From assembly GCF_004011695.2 (NCBI RefSeq), contig NC_082414.1:1674001-1738000 (forward strand): DNA of 64,000 bases, in the 5' to 3' direction. Both the position numbers and the translations under genes were made by a program. Each line of letters opens with the position of its first letter. The stretch's first letter is position 1. The DNA is from Ascochyta rabiei. Its lineage: Eukaryota > Ascomycota > Dothideomycetes > Pleosporales > Didymellaceae. Under the pieces are notes generated by a model. The model worked only from the letters and a program-made list of their open reading frames with translations, searched no databases and had not been told where the DNA came from. Below, piece after piece: positions 33,846 through 43,833 of the stretch.

Positions 33846-33955
33846 CATCTCAGCTTACCACTGTGCAGCGCGAGCCCAGAGCTCAGGTGGCCTTGTTGAT
33901 GCAGTGCTGGGGAAGCGTAGAGCTGCGGTTGTTGTCGCGACAGTCACGCTACGCT
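33846..33955 (+). repeat. copy 1 of a diverged dispersed repeat
   Basis: The segment starting AGCTTACCACTGTGCAGCGC has a diverged partner starting AGCTTACCACCGTGCAGCGC at about 35332. It lies in the 5' flank of the membrane-protein gene. Confidence 0.55.
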
Positions 33956-35319
33956 AGCGCTGATGCGGGTGGGGATGGGAGACGCCACAGCCTCGTTTAG
34001 GATTCCACGTCTATTTATATCTCATGGCCACTGCGATCTGCCAGTACTTATAGAAGAGAGTTGGCAGTCGTCTACATCCACCGCGCTAGAAAACAGCAGT
34101 CGACGCAGACACATAACAAACAAGCTCAGAATATCAACAGAAAATCTGCACTGCAAGAAATCCGAATTCTCTAAGCAAGAGTAAACGCAGCTGTACTCCT
34201 TAACCTACGCTTTAAAAACGCGAATGCCGGAAAGACTCAAGACTAACTACTTAGATATAAATCAAGTGACCAACTCCCTACTCTAAAAGGTACCACTAAA
34301 TTAAGAGGCTACATCTATATTCCTTCTTCCATCTATCAAGAGCACCTACCCTTAAGAGTTGATGCTTATACTTTTCAACGGCTTAAACTATTCTTTTGAT
34401 CATCTCTTTCTCTTGCCCATCTTGATCTCGTGTAAATCCCACCAGACCTTGATGTCCACAGAGAACCAGCTCAACTATAGACTAGCCAAGCTCATCCCTC
34501 GCCAAGCACACGAAACTACAAATGAACAAAGGCGCCATCGCACAGCTCACGGGGATAGAAGCCAGCAGAGGCAAGAATTATGAGATGAGCAGGTGTACCA
34601 GGATACACGAGGCCTCCATTTGTGTTTGTGTGTTTGTGTTTGCTGTACTGGTATGCATTGAGTTCTGTCGTGGAGTGTTAACGGCGCTACAGGAGATATG
34701 TATGCAACATTGGTGGTGGTCTGTGAACAACGCAGGTCGTCCTCGGTCACGACGCTCTTCCCATCTAAAACAACAAATTACACATTTCTTGAAGATCGAC
34801 CTCGTTTTTAGATCACGCGTGCCCAGGCCAGCCATGCGCTTGTCGTCCCATGTAGCGAACCCATAGTTGCGATAGGGCTGGAAGAGGGACTCGAGCAGAG
34901 GCGACACCCCTTGGGATGAGGTTTGGACGTGATGTCATGAAAGTGGTACGACACTGGTGTTTGGTTGAGGTATTCTGGTCCCTGGGCTAGCGACGGTCTG
35001 TCTTGGGTGACACTCGGTGATTGTAAACAAGTCATCATCTGCTACATGTATACTTGAGACAGATCTTAAGCTTTGACCGCGACTTCTCGGATCCGACTTC
35101 CAAACAGCCATTAGCCAACCGGAACCCTCGCTCTCGAGGTGTTTTTCTTGCCTAGCAATCACACATCAATCGCACATCAAGAGCAATATTGAAGAGTCGA
35201 CCATACTCACAGACACCGTTCAAGAAGAACAAGCGGAGCGAAGAACTTATTAACTAAAGGTTGCAAATGAAGAATCCCTGCCATGCAGCGCTTAGAGCCA
35301 AGCATCTAAGATATAATTA
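33956..35319. other. intergenic region, no gene recognised
   Basis: About 1.36 kb. Overlapping ORFs up to 114 codons on both strands around 34.5-34.9 kb have no domain features. Local sequence near 34.2-34.3 kb looks mildly C-to-T depleted and may be an old repeat. Confidence 0.35.
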
Positions 35320-35324
35320 CAGAA

Positions 35325-35430
35325 ACCATAGCTTACCACCGTGCAGCGCTCGCGTAGAGCTTTAGTAGCCTGGTTACTACAGCGCAAGAGAAGTACAGAG
35401 CTATAGTAACGCTAGCACTACATCTAATAC
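35325..35430 (+). repeat. copy 2 of the dispersed repeat, RIP-like changes
   Basis: Compared with the copy at 33.85 kb, several differences are CAG to TAG, TCA to TTA and TGG to TAG, the pattern of the large RIP blocks. Confidence 0.5.
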
Positions 35431-35826
35431 AGTAACCAAGACGCAACACAGAAACCCCAACTCCTTTCCATCAAGCCGCACAGGGTACAGAAGCCAGCTA
35501 GCTGGATAGGTACGGAGATGAATGAAGACAGTGAGTGGACTGTGTGTGATATCTATCGATCTACCTACGTGAGTAAGTGTACATGTTTAGTTCTGTTCCC
35601 TTCTCTACCTTCAGCGTGACCAATGCAAGACAGCCGAAAAAAACAAGAGAAAAAAAAACGCCAGAAATGCTCAGAAATACCAAACGCCGACGGTGAGGGC
35701 GTGTCCTCTACAAATAAATGATAAATAGATATAGGGAAGAGTCAAGGACACAACACGGTGTTGTGTCATGCTACGAGATGGCTGCGAGAAGCTGCAAGAC
35801 GCTATTCTATGCTACGCCACGCTATG

Positions 35827-38360
35827 CTATGCATACCGCAAGCCATCCCGATGCTGCATCGGCGGCGGCTGTGGAATCCCGCCGTTGCCCTGCCACCCGT
35901 ACGGCGGCGGGACGTTGTGCTGCTGCTGCTGCTGTTGCTGCTGCGACATACCCTGCGGCGTGTAACCACCCTGCGGCGCGTAACCACCCTGCGGTGCATA
36001 CCCACCATTCGGACCCATGGGCGGAGGTGGCGGGGGAGCGCGTCGACGGCCGCCACGGTGTCCGTTGTTGTTGAGACGACCGTAGGCGGCGGCGGTGGCG
36101 GCGTATTTGGCGCGGCTGCGGCGGCGGCGGTAGGATCGCCAGCAGCACATGATGATGCAGAGGAGGAGCAGACCGCCTAGGCCGGCGGCGAGGCCGATGA
36201 CGAGGGAGAGGTTTCGGTCGATCCAGTCTTTGATTTCGTTGCCGACGTTGCCGTCGCATTGGCCCTGTTGAAAAGAATCAGCGGGTGGCGGAGGGGTGTT
36301 GAAGGATTACAACTCACGTTCTTGCAGTGTCCGCCGCTGCAGGCGGTGCCGTCGAGGAGGTTCTGCTGCATGCCGTAGCACACGCCGGGACCGAACTCGG
36401 GGCTGCGGCACGACAGCGTGCAGCTGCGCGAGTCGCAGGCGGACGTCTCGTTGCCCTGGGTGTAGGAGCCCATCAGCGTCTTGCACTGCTGGTCTCGCGA
36501 CGTGCACTGGCCAGAGGCGCACTGGAGTCCGTTGCCGCACGACTTGCCGGCGTCCTCCCACCTGTCTTCTGGGCAGTACGGGCTTGTGCCGTTGCATGTC
36601 TCCTGGGGATCGCAGGGGCCTTGGCTCGCTCTGCAGACGATGGTGGAGTTGGCAAACTGGCAGTCCTTGCAGCAGTCCTCGTTGCCGTCGTCGCACACGG
36701 CGTTGTTCTTGAACTTGCACGTGCTCGGGTCGCAGCAGGCATTGTCTCCGCACTGGCCGGTGCCGCCGCAGTCGCAGTCCTCGCCTTCCTCGACTATGCC
36801 GTTGCCGCACACGGGGTTGCCAATGGTGGTGACGCCGCGGTTGTTGGTAAGACAGTCCGACTTGACCGAGTTGCGTTGCAGGGCCGAACAGATGTTTCCA
36901 ATGGAGCAGGGCGAGAACTTGGTGATGCCCTGGGCGGTCGAGGGATTCATAATGTACTGCGCGCCGGCGTCACAGGTGGCCGAGCTCAAGGGACAGCACT
37001 GCTGGGAGTTGACCGTGTTGGCGTCGGCGCAGGCGCTGGAGGTGCAGTCGTGGACGGCGCCGTACGTGTGGCCGGTCTCGTGGGCGATGACCTGCCACTC
37101 GGTGGCGGTGCGGACGACGAGGTTTGCGCCGGCGACGTGCTCGTTGTCGCTGCCGGGGTTGGGCTCGGAGCCCTGGACACAGGCCTGTCCCAGCCAGGCG
37201 AGGCCGACGGCGGAGCCGGTGTTGCAGGTGGTGAGGAGGGTCCAGTGGGAGTAGTTGTCGGTCTGCTGGCCGCGCCAGGTGGAGAACAGGCTCAGGCGGG
37301 CCTGGACGTCGACGCCGTCGCTGCAGGCTTGGTTCCAGGGCGTCGACTGCTGCGGGCTGGCTGGGCAGTCCGGGTCGGTGATGAGGACGTTGGCGAGGCC
37401 GAGGGAGATCTGGAAGGTGCTCTCGAACAGCTCCGAGGCCGCGTTGATGGACTCGAGGATGTTCTGCTGCGTCTGGTTGCGGTCGCGGCCAAAGGACTGC
37501 AGGTACGTGCAGTCGGCGGCCACGCCGACCAGCGCGATCTTCCTCGAGGTCGGACAGCCCGCGGTGCTTCCCAAGGTGCTGATGAGGTTGACGCCGGCCC
37601 CGCCGGCGCCGGGCTGCTTGTCGATCTCCCGCTTCCCGAACAGGGCGTCCATGGGCATGGACGCGCGGCTGGTCCTGTCGCGGGCGCGCATGCCGGCGTA
37701 GGCGGGGAGGTCGGCCTGCATGTTGAAGCCCAGCTGGTCGCTCGCGCAGGCCTGGCCGTGGACGCCCGCCCGCTTCCGCAGCTCGGCGTGGTCTCCGTGC
37801 GGGGCCATGCCCATGTCGCTGTCCCTGAAGACGACCAGGCGCTCCTCGCCGTCCAGCGGCAGCTCGACGTCCGGGTCCTCGGGCAGCCGCGTCGCGCGGT
37901 AGCTGGTGGCCAGCTTGACGTGGTGGTGGTCGTGGTTCAGCGTGAAGGTGCCCTCGAACAGCGGCCGCAGCCCATCCCGCCGCAGCCCGACTCGCGCCCA
38001 GCCGACGCGGTCCCAGCGGCTCCCCCGCTTCGCCCAGGCGGTGCCCTTGAAGACCTTGTGCTGCAGCCGGTCCATCGGCTCGTGGCGCTCCACGCTGCCG
38101 TCGGCCGCGAGGTGCGTGATGCGGCCGCCGTCGACGAAGAGGTCGTGGTTGGGCTCCAGGCTGAGGCGGACGCGCTGGGCGCCGACATCGAAGGCGAGGT
38201 CGAACGTGGACACGGCCGAGGCGCGGTGGTTGGGCGTGAGGATGTCTGCGTTTTCGGCATAGAGAATCGTCCGCAGCGGGGCGCGGTGCGACGACGAGGC
38301 GGCGACGGCGTGCGACGTGGCGAGGGCGAGCAGCGAGGCGAGGGCGCTGAGGAAGTGCAT
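35827..38360 (-). CDS. ADAM-type metalloprotease, membrane anchored
   Basis: Two exons (38360-36318; 36264-35827) with a 54-nt intron joining CKN to GQCDGN give 826 aa. The start MHFLSALASLLALATSHAVA looks like a signal peptide; a Met seven codons upstream is less likely. A prodomain of about 200 aa precedes the reprolysin catalytic domain, whose zinc motif HETGHTYGAVHD (about residues 421-432) has all three His. The disintegrin-like region begins NPVCGNGIVEEGEDCDCG (about 516), followed by a Cys-rich part. After DWIDRN comes one TM helix (LVIGLAAGLGGLLLLCIIMC), then a basic stop and a cytosolic tail with three YAPQGG/YTPQG-type repeats and eight Gln. It is a cell-surface sheddase in family terms. 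Long plus-strand ORFs across it are GC-rich antisense artefacts. Confidence 0.93.
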
Positions 38361-39047
38361 CCTCGGTGGGCAGTGCGTCACTGTTGCGCGAGTGAGGGGG
38401 GGGGGTCGAGTGCTTGTTCGCTGTGCGCGAGCGAGGCTGTGGCGTAGAAGGCTCCGAGGGCAGCCAGCTCAGCTCCAGTATACACGGGGGGCGAGAATGC
38501 AGTCAAGGCGAACGACAAGCGAACGACATCGGTGGGGGACAGCACGGCAAGCACAAAGAAACAGACCAAGGAAGGAGGAAGGAGAGCCTGCACGAGGCCG
38601 GGCGAGCGTGGACAGTCGTCAGCGCGCAAAGGGGCGGTGCAGCGAGCGTGCTTGGCAGTGCATCCACGCCCGAGTCAAGACACGAGTCGTTTCGCGCGAG
38701 GCGTCTGTCAGCGGCCTGCATCAGTGCATACGAGACGTCCACGCATTCAGCACGTGAATCGAGTCGGTGCTGATTGTGAAGTACTCTTTCCTTCGTAGAG
38801 GTAGGTATCAACGTGCGCCGACATGGTAACCACCAGCAACGGCTGCGTAAGCGCGGCGTCTCACAGCCCCCGTCCCCCGCGGCCTACATCAGCTACATCA
38901 GCTACATCAGCTACATCAGCTACATCAGCTACATCAGCTACATCAGCTACATCAGCTACATCAGCCTTCCACCTGCTACCCGCCTCCCGGCCAATCACGC
39001 CCACCCGCGCCAAGCCCGCCCGCCCGCGCCAAGCCAGCCCGCGCCGT
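38361..39047. other. intergenic region between ADAM and acetyl-CoA synthetase
   Basis: About 690 bp holding the ADAM promoter and the synthetase 3' end; both genes are on the minus strand. It includes the 9-bp repeat listed separately. ORFs here are low complexity. Confidence 0.5.
38884..38964 (+). repeat. microsatellite (CTACATCAG)9
   Basis: Nine perfect head-to-tail 9-bp units. Open in all frames, so it inflates ORFs on both strands; no coding meaning assigned. Confidence 0.95.
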
Positions 39048-41709
39048 CTATTTCTTCTTCGACTGGTGCACAATCTCGATGATCTTCTCGACTACCGACG
39101 GGTCCGAAAGCTGCACCCAAAGTCGTTAGCCACTGTCCTCAACCCGTGTAGATGCGTCCTCAACCCGTGTAGATGCGTCCTCAACCCGTGTAGATGCGTC
39201 ATCAACACCGTTAGCCACTGTCCTCGACCCATGTACATGTGTCATCAACGACACCTCGCCGACACTCGTCAACTCACACAGACGCGTCATCAACTCCGCT
39301 CGCGCCTTGGGAGCAAACACGTCCGCTGGGCAATGAACTCGTACCGAATCGGACAAAAGGGAAAGGAAAGAGAATCTCACCGTGGTGATGTCGCCCAGCT
39401 GGTCCTCCTCGCCCGCCAAGATCTTGCGCATGATGCGACGCATAATCTTGCCAGACCGTGTCTTGGGCAGGTCGGGAACGATGAATATCGCCTTGGGTGC
39501 CGCAAACGGCCCAATCGACTTGCGCACCTGCAGAATCAGGTCCTTCTTCACCTGCTCGCTCGACTCGGTGCCGTCCTTGAGCGCCACAAACGCGTTGACC
39601 GCCTGGCCCGTCAGCTCGTCGTTGATGCCCACAACGGCAGCTTCAGCCACAGAATCTAAACGTGTCAGTATGCTCGTGGGTGCAACGCTGCCGACAACGT
39701 ACGGTGCTCGATGAGCGCTGCTTCAATCTCGGCCGTCGACAGCCGGTGTCCAGACACGTTCACGACATCGTCAACACGGCCTCGGATCCAGTAGTAGCCC
39801 TCGTGGTCGCGACCAGCACCGTCTCCCGTGAACTATCCAACTTAGCATGGTCCTCGCGCCCCTCACCACAGTACTCACGTAGTAGCCCTTGTACACGTTC
39901 AGATATGTGTCCATGTAGCGCTTGTGTGCTCCCCAGACCGTGCGCGTCATGCTCGGCCACGGCTGCTTGAAGACCAGCACGCCCTCGACGTCGTTGCCGT
40001 GCACCTCCTCGCCAGACACGGGGTCGATGATGGCCGGCTCGATACCGAAGAAGGGGAGCGAGGCAGAGCCGGGCTTGGTAGGCGTGACACCAGCAAGCGG
40101 CGCGATGACGTGCGACCCCGTCTCTGTCTGCCAGTACGTCTGATGTCTGTTAGTGCGTCGCCCATGCCTGAACACTGCAGGAAACCTACGTCCACAACGT
40201 GAGCCTCCTCCTTTCCGACCTTTTCAAAGTACCACTTCCACACCTCGGCAGCGATGGGCTCGCCGACAGACCCCAGCACACGGAGGTGCTTCATCTGGTG
40301 CTTGATGTGCTCGTCGCCCGCACGCTTCAGCAGCCGCAGCGCTGTCGGCGCAACGTAAAACTGGCTGACGTTGTACTTGTCGACTATGTCCCAGTAGCGC
40401 GAGAAGTTGGGGTAGGCAGGTGTGCCTTCGAAGACGACAGTCGCCACACCGAGCAGCAGGGGCGCGTAGACGACGTAGGTGTGGCCAGTGATCCAACCGA
40501 CGTCACCTCCGCAGAAGAAGGTGTCGCCATCGTGAATGTCGAAGACGTACTTTCCCGTCGCCGCTGCGCCGAGCAGATAGCCTCCCGTTGTGTGCATGAC
40601 ACCCTTGGGCTTGCCGGTGGAGCCAGAAGTGTAGAGCAAGAAGAGAGGGTCCTCGGAGTTCATGGGCTCAGGGGCGATGTAGTTGGGGTACTTGTCCACC
40701 TCCTCGTGCCACCACCAGTCCCGGCCTTTAGTCCAGGGAATCTCCGCGCCGGTGCGCTTGTAGACCAGGCAGTGGCTGATGCCAGGGCACTGCTTCAGGG
40801 CCTCGTCGACAATCTTCTTGGTGGCAATGACCTTGCCTCCGCGCTTGCCCTCGTCGGTGGTGATGACCACCTTGCACTCGGCGTCGACGATGCGGTCGCG
40901 CAGCGAGTCGGAGGAGAAACCGGCGAAGATGACAGAGTGCACGGCACCGATACGTGAGCAGGCCAGGAAGGAAATGACAGCCTCGGGAATCATGGGCATG
41001 TAGAGAGCGACGGCATCGCCCTTGTTCACACCCATCTTCTTGAGGGTGTAGGCGAGCTTGGAGACGTCGCGCAGGAGCTCGCCGTATGTGATGATGCGGC
41101 CGTCACCCTCGTCGTCGGCCTCGTAGATGATGGCGGCCTTGTTGGGGTCCTTGAAAGCATGGCGGTCGACGCAGTTGTACGACGCGTTCAGCTGGCCCTC
41201 GACGAACCAGGCGTTGTCGCCGTTCTCGAAGCTGCCGGCGTGGACCGTCTGGAAATCGCGGTCCCACGTGAGCAGCTCGCGCGCCAGGCGGCCCCAGAAC
41301 CGCTTGGGCTCGGTGATGGACTCCTTGTACAGCGTCTGGTACTCCTCCAGGTTGGCCAGATGCGGTTTCGAGTGCGGGTGCTTGCTGCGAGCGCGAGTCA
41401 GCCGTTGCTCTGCGTCTTGCAGCTCAATTTGTCATGGTGACGGTGACGGTGACGGTGACGGTGACGGTGACGGCGAGGCATAGGCGCAACTCGGCACGGC
41501 GGGGTGACCCCGCTCTGCGGCGAAGCTTGGAAACGCCGCAGCTTGGGAACGCCGCAGCTGTGGGAACGCCGCAGCTGTCACGGCGCAGCGTCAGAGACGA
41601 CACAATCAGGCGCAACTCACTCGAAAAACGCCTTGGGGACGTGGAAAGTGTCGACCTCGTGGGCCTCGGCCACAACGGGGTTCTTCGGCTTGACGTCGCC
41701 TTCAGACAT
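39048..41709 (-). CDS. acs1/facA: acetyl-CoA synthetase (AMP-forming)
   Basis: Cytosolic/nuclear enzyme converting acetate, ATP and CoA to acetyl-CoA. Six exons: 41709-41621, 41384-40190, 40139-39879, 39832-39703, 39655-39381 and 39110-39048. All phases agree; the total is 670 aa, the normal length. The start is [20 protein letters not shown]. Exon 2 has [31 protein letters not shown] and the AMP-binding [11 protein letters not shown] (about residue 278). [11 protein letters not shown] opens exon 3, [15 protein letters not shown] is in exon 4 and the acetylatable-lysine motif [11 protein letters not shown] in exon 5. The final exon encodes only [20 protein letters not shown]. Intron 1 (236 nt) and intron 5 (270 nt) are long for this window and carry tandem repeats. 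The gene name follows common fungal usage (facA/acs1). Confidence 0.97.
39135..39197 (+). repeat. 21-bp minisatellite x3 inside intron 5 of acetyl-CoA synthetase
   Basis: Three perfect units of GTCCTCAACCCGTGTAGATG plus C, with decayed copies on the right. It lies within the 270-nt intron. Read on the gene strand the unit is stop-free and encodes a heptad, so intron retention would add an in-frame tail. Confidence 0.9.
41436..41471 (+). repeat. microsatellite (GGTGAC)6 in intron 1 of acetyl-CoA synthetase
   Basis: Six perfect 6-bp units within the first intron, followed by several AACGCCGCAGCT-type copies (about 41530-41580). Confidence 0.9.
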
Positions 41710-43435
41710 GGTGCTTGCGCTGCTGTGTAGCTTCCAAGAACGAGGCGTGCAGCAGAAAAGCTCGAGGGCCGCGCGCGCAATGGACGAGAGAGAGGGGGGG
41801 GGGGGGCGAGCGCGTGCAGGAGAGCCAAAAGAGATCGGCCAAACGGGTCTCTGGGACAGTTATAGGTCTCAATGCCCGGGTAAAGGGCTCGGTGGGACGT
41901 TTGATTGCCGCAGGGGCCCAAATTGAAGCTGCTGGGTCAAGCTCGGAGAAGAAAACAAGTGGTCTGTCAAAGTGGAGCTTTCGTCGCGTAATAGGGGTAC
42001 TCGTACTGAACACTTTCCTTCCTGCGCGGTGAGTATACGGGGTCGTCGGCCAAGTAAGCAATCAGTTCACGGCGACGAGTCCAAGGGCGAGCGCGGCTTC
42101 TTAAGCTGCGCGCTCCTCATCGCAGGCCGATCGCAGCCCGTCGCAGCCCGTCGCAGCCCGTCGCAGCCCCAGCCCGGAACCCTAGAGTACCCCTCGTGAG
42201 CGAGCGCGAACGCACTGCGGGGACATGGAATATGACGAGCAGCCCTCTGCCCGTTGTCTGGGCCCGCTGCTGGCTTGCTTCAGCCGCCGACCACTCAGCA
42301 GCGCGTATGCCTACAGTAGACCAGGCCTTGCTCCGTTTCTCCGGATTACATGCCACAGCCTATACCCGCGGCCACACTTGGAGTGAGCTGACATGAATCC
42401 CGTGCGTCTCGCCACTCGGCTACTGCTACTCGCCGTCTGTTCAGTCGTCTGTTCCTTGCTACTACGCAAAAACAAAAACAGAACCGGAAATGACAGACGC
42501 TGTTAGATGTGGGTCAACCCCAGCAGGAAATAATCGGAAACGTCGATGCTGCGTTTGGCCCAGGGGTCTCGCTGGACTAGGTACCTACCTACACTGTTTC
42601 CGTGCGCTCGCTTCGAGCACCTCGCATCTTGTCCCGTGTAGGCGTGGGTGGTACAGCGATTCCAAGCTGCCACGCTCTCTGAGCGCCGAGCAGCATTCAA
42701 CCAGCATTCAACGAGCATTCCATCAACATTTGAGCGAAAAAAAGGAAAAACATGATAGTAAAACATTGCTCGTGATGATACACTCCCACCCAACTCTCAC
42801 TACCTGACGTTACACAACTCTGCAGAGCACCCACGGTCCCACGCGACAGCTGCTTGCATCCAAGCACCCAAGCATCCACGGATCCACACGCACGCTCCGG
42901 ACCTGGGGAAGCCTCGCACCCTCACGCTCTAACCCGAGGCCCCGGCAACGGCAAAGCAGCACAGCGCGCACGTCCCCCTTCCCTCCCAGCGACGTCGGAC
43001 GCTGCTGCTGCTGCTGCTACGGCATACCCAAGGTCCAGTGTCCTGCCTGGCTACCTGGTGGGGGTATTTACCATGCGACTCTCTCCACGGCAATAGAGCC
43101 ACGACCACGCACGCACGCAACCCAACCCAGCTAAGCTAAGCTACCTACCTGCTGGCTGGCTGGCTGGCGAGGGATGTGAAAAGTGAGGATCGTGCGCGGC
43201 GGCGCTAAGCGCTCCCCGCGCCCTTGGTCTCGGGATCCTGCATCTGGCGGTTTTGGCGAACGGTGTCGATGGATGTTCTATTCTATTCTATTCATGTTCT
43301 ATTGAAATTCATATTCAAGTACTCTCACTACATACCTAGTACCTACTACCAACTACCTAGCAGACCTGGCAGATCTGGCAGACGCCAACCCACCCATTCC
43401 CGCTTCCGCACCACGTTGCTGCTTTGGCGATGATG

Positions 43436-43467
<32 letters not shown>

Positions 43468-43833
43468 GATGATGATGATGTCTAGGTCTTCACTCCTCCA
43501 CGCATCGACGTACTACCATGCCATCTCCAGCACGCGTCGCGACAGATCTGCAAGTAGGTACTGGCCGACGTGCGCATCCAGTGGGCGGTGCTGCGGTGCG
43601 GTGCGGTGCGTTGCGTTGCGTTGCGGGGCTCCGCGCTTGGTGGGTGCATGGGATTGGGAGCAGTTGGGGTGGGTTGGGAATTAAAGAGTATGGTAATGTA
43701 TACAACTATGCAAAGGTATGTGATGCGAAAAGAATGGCTCTCGTGACGTCCTTTTTGCTCGAAACGCCATTCAGTACCCAAACGCCTCATGAACTTTCCA
43801 GCGTTCCCAGACTTGAAAAACTCCGTATGCACA
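41710..43833. other. intergenic region upstream of acetyl-CoA synthetase
   Basis: About 2.1 kb between two minus-strand genes. It is GC-rich and low complexity, including a (GATGAT)-type run near 43430-43480 and GCTGGCTGGCTGGC near 43150. No ORF has domain support. It should contain the synthetase promoter. Confidence 0.45.

Noticed and set aside
36327..38447. 706-codon plus-strand ORF opposite the ADAM gene
   Set aside because: Antisense artefact of GC-rich codons: Val/Ala/Gly-rich, no domain, while the minus strand has a zinc protease with all motifs.
38823..39659. 278-codon plus-strand ORF
   Set aside because: Runs through the (CTACATCAG)9 repeat and antisense to acetyl-CoA synthetase exons.
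41434..41926. ORFs over intron 1 and 5' flank of acetyl-CoA synthetase
   Set aside because: Made of the (GGTGAC)6 repeat and GC-rich low complexity; no family features.
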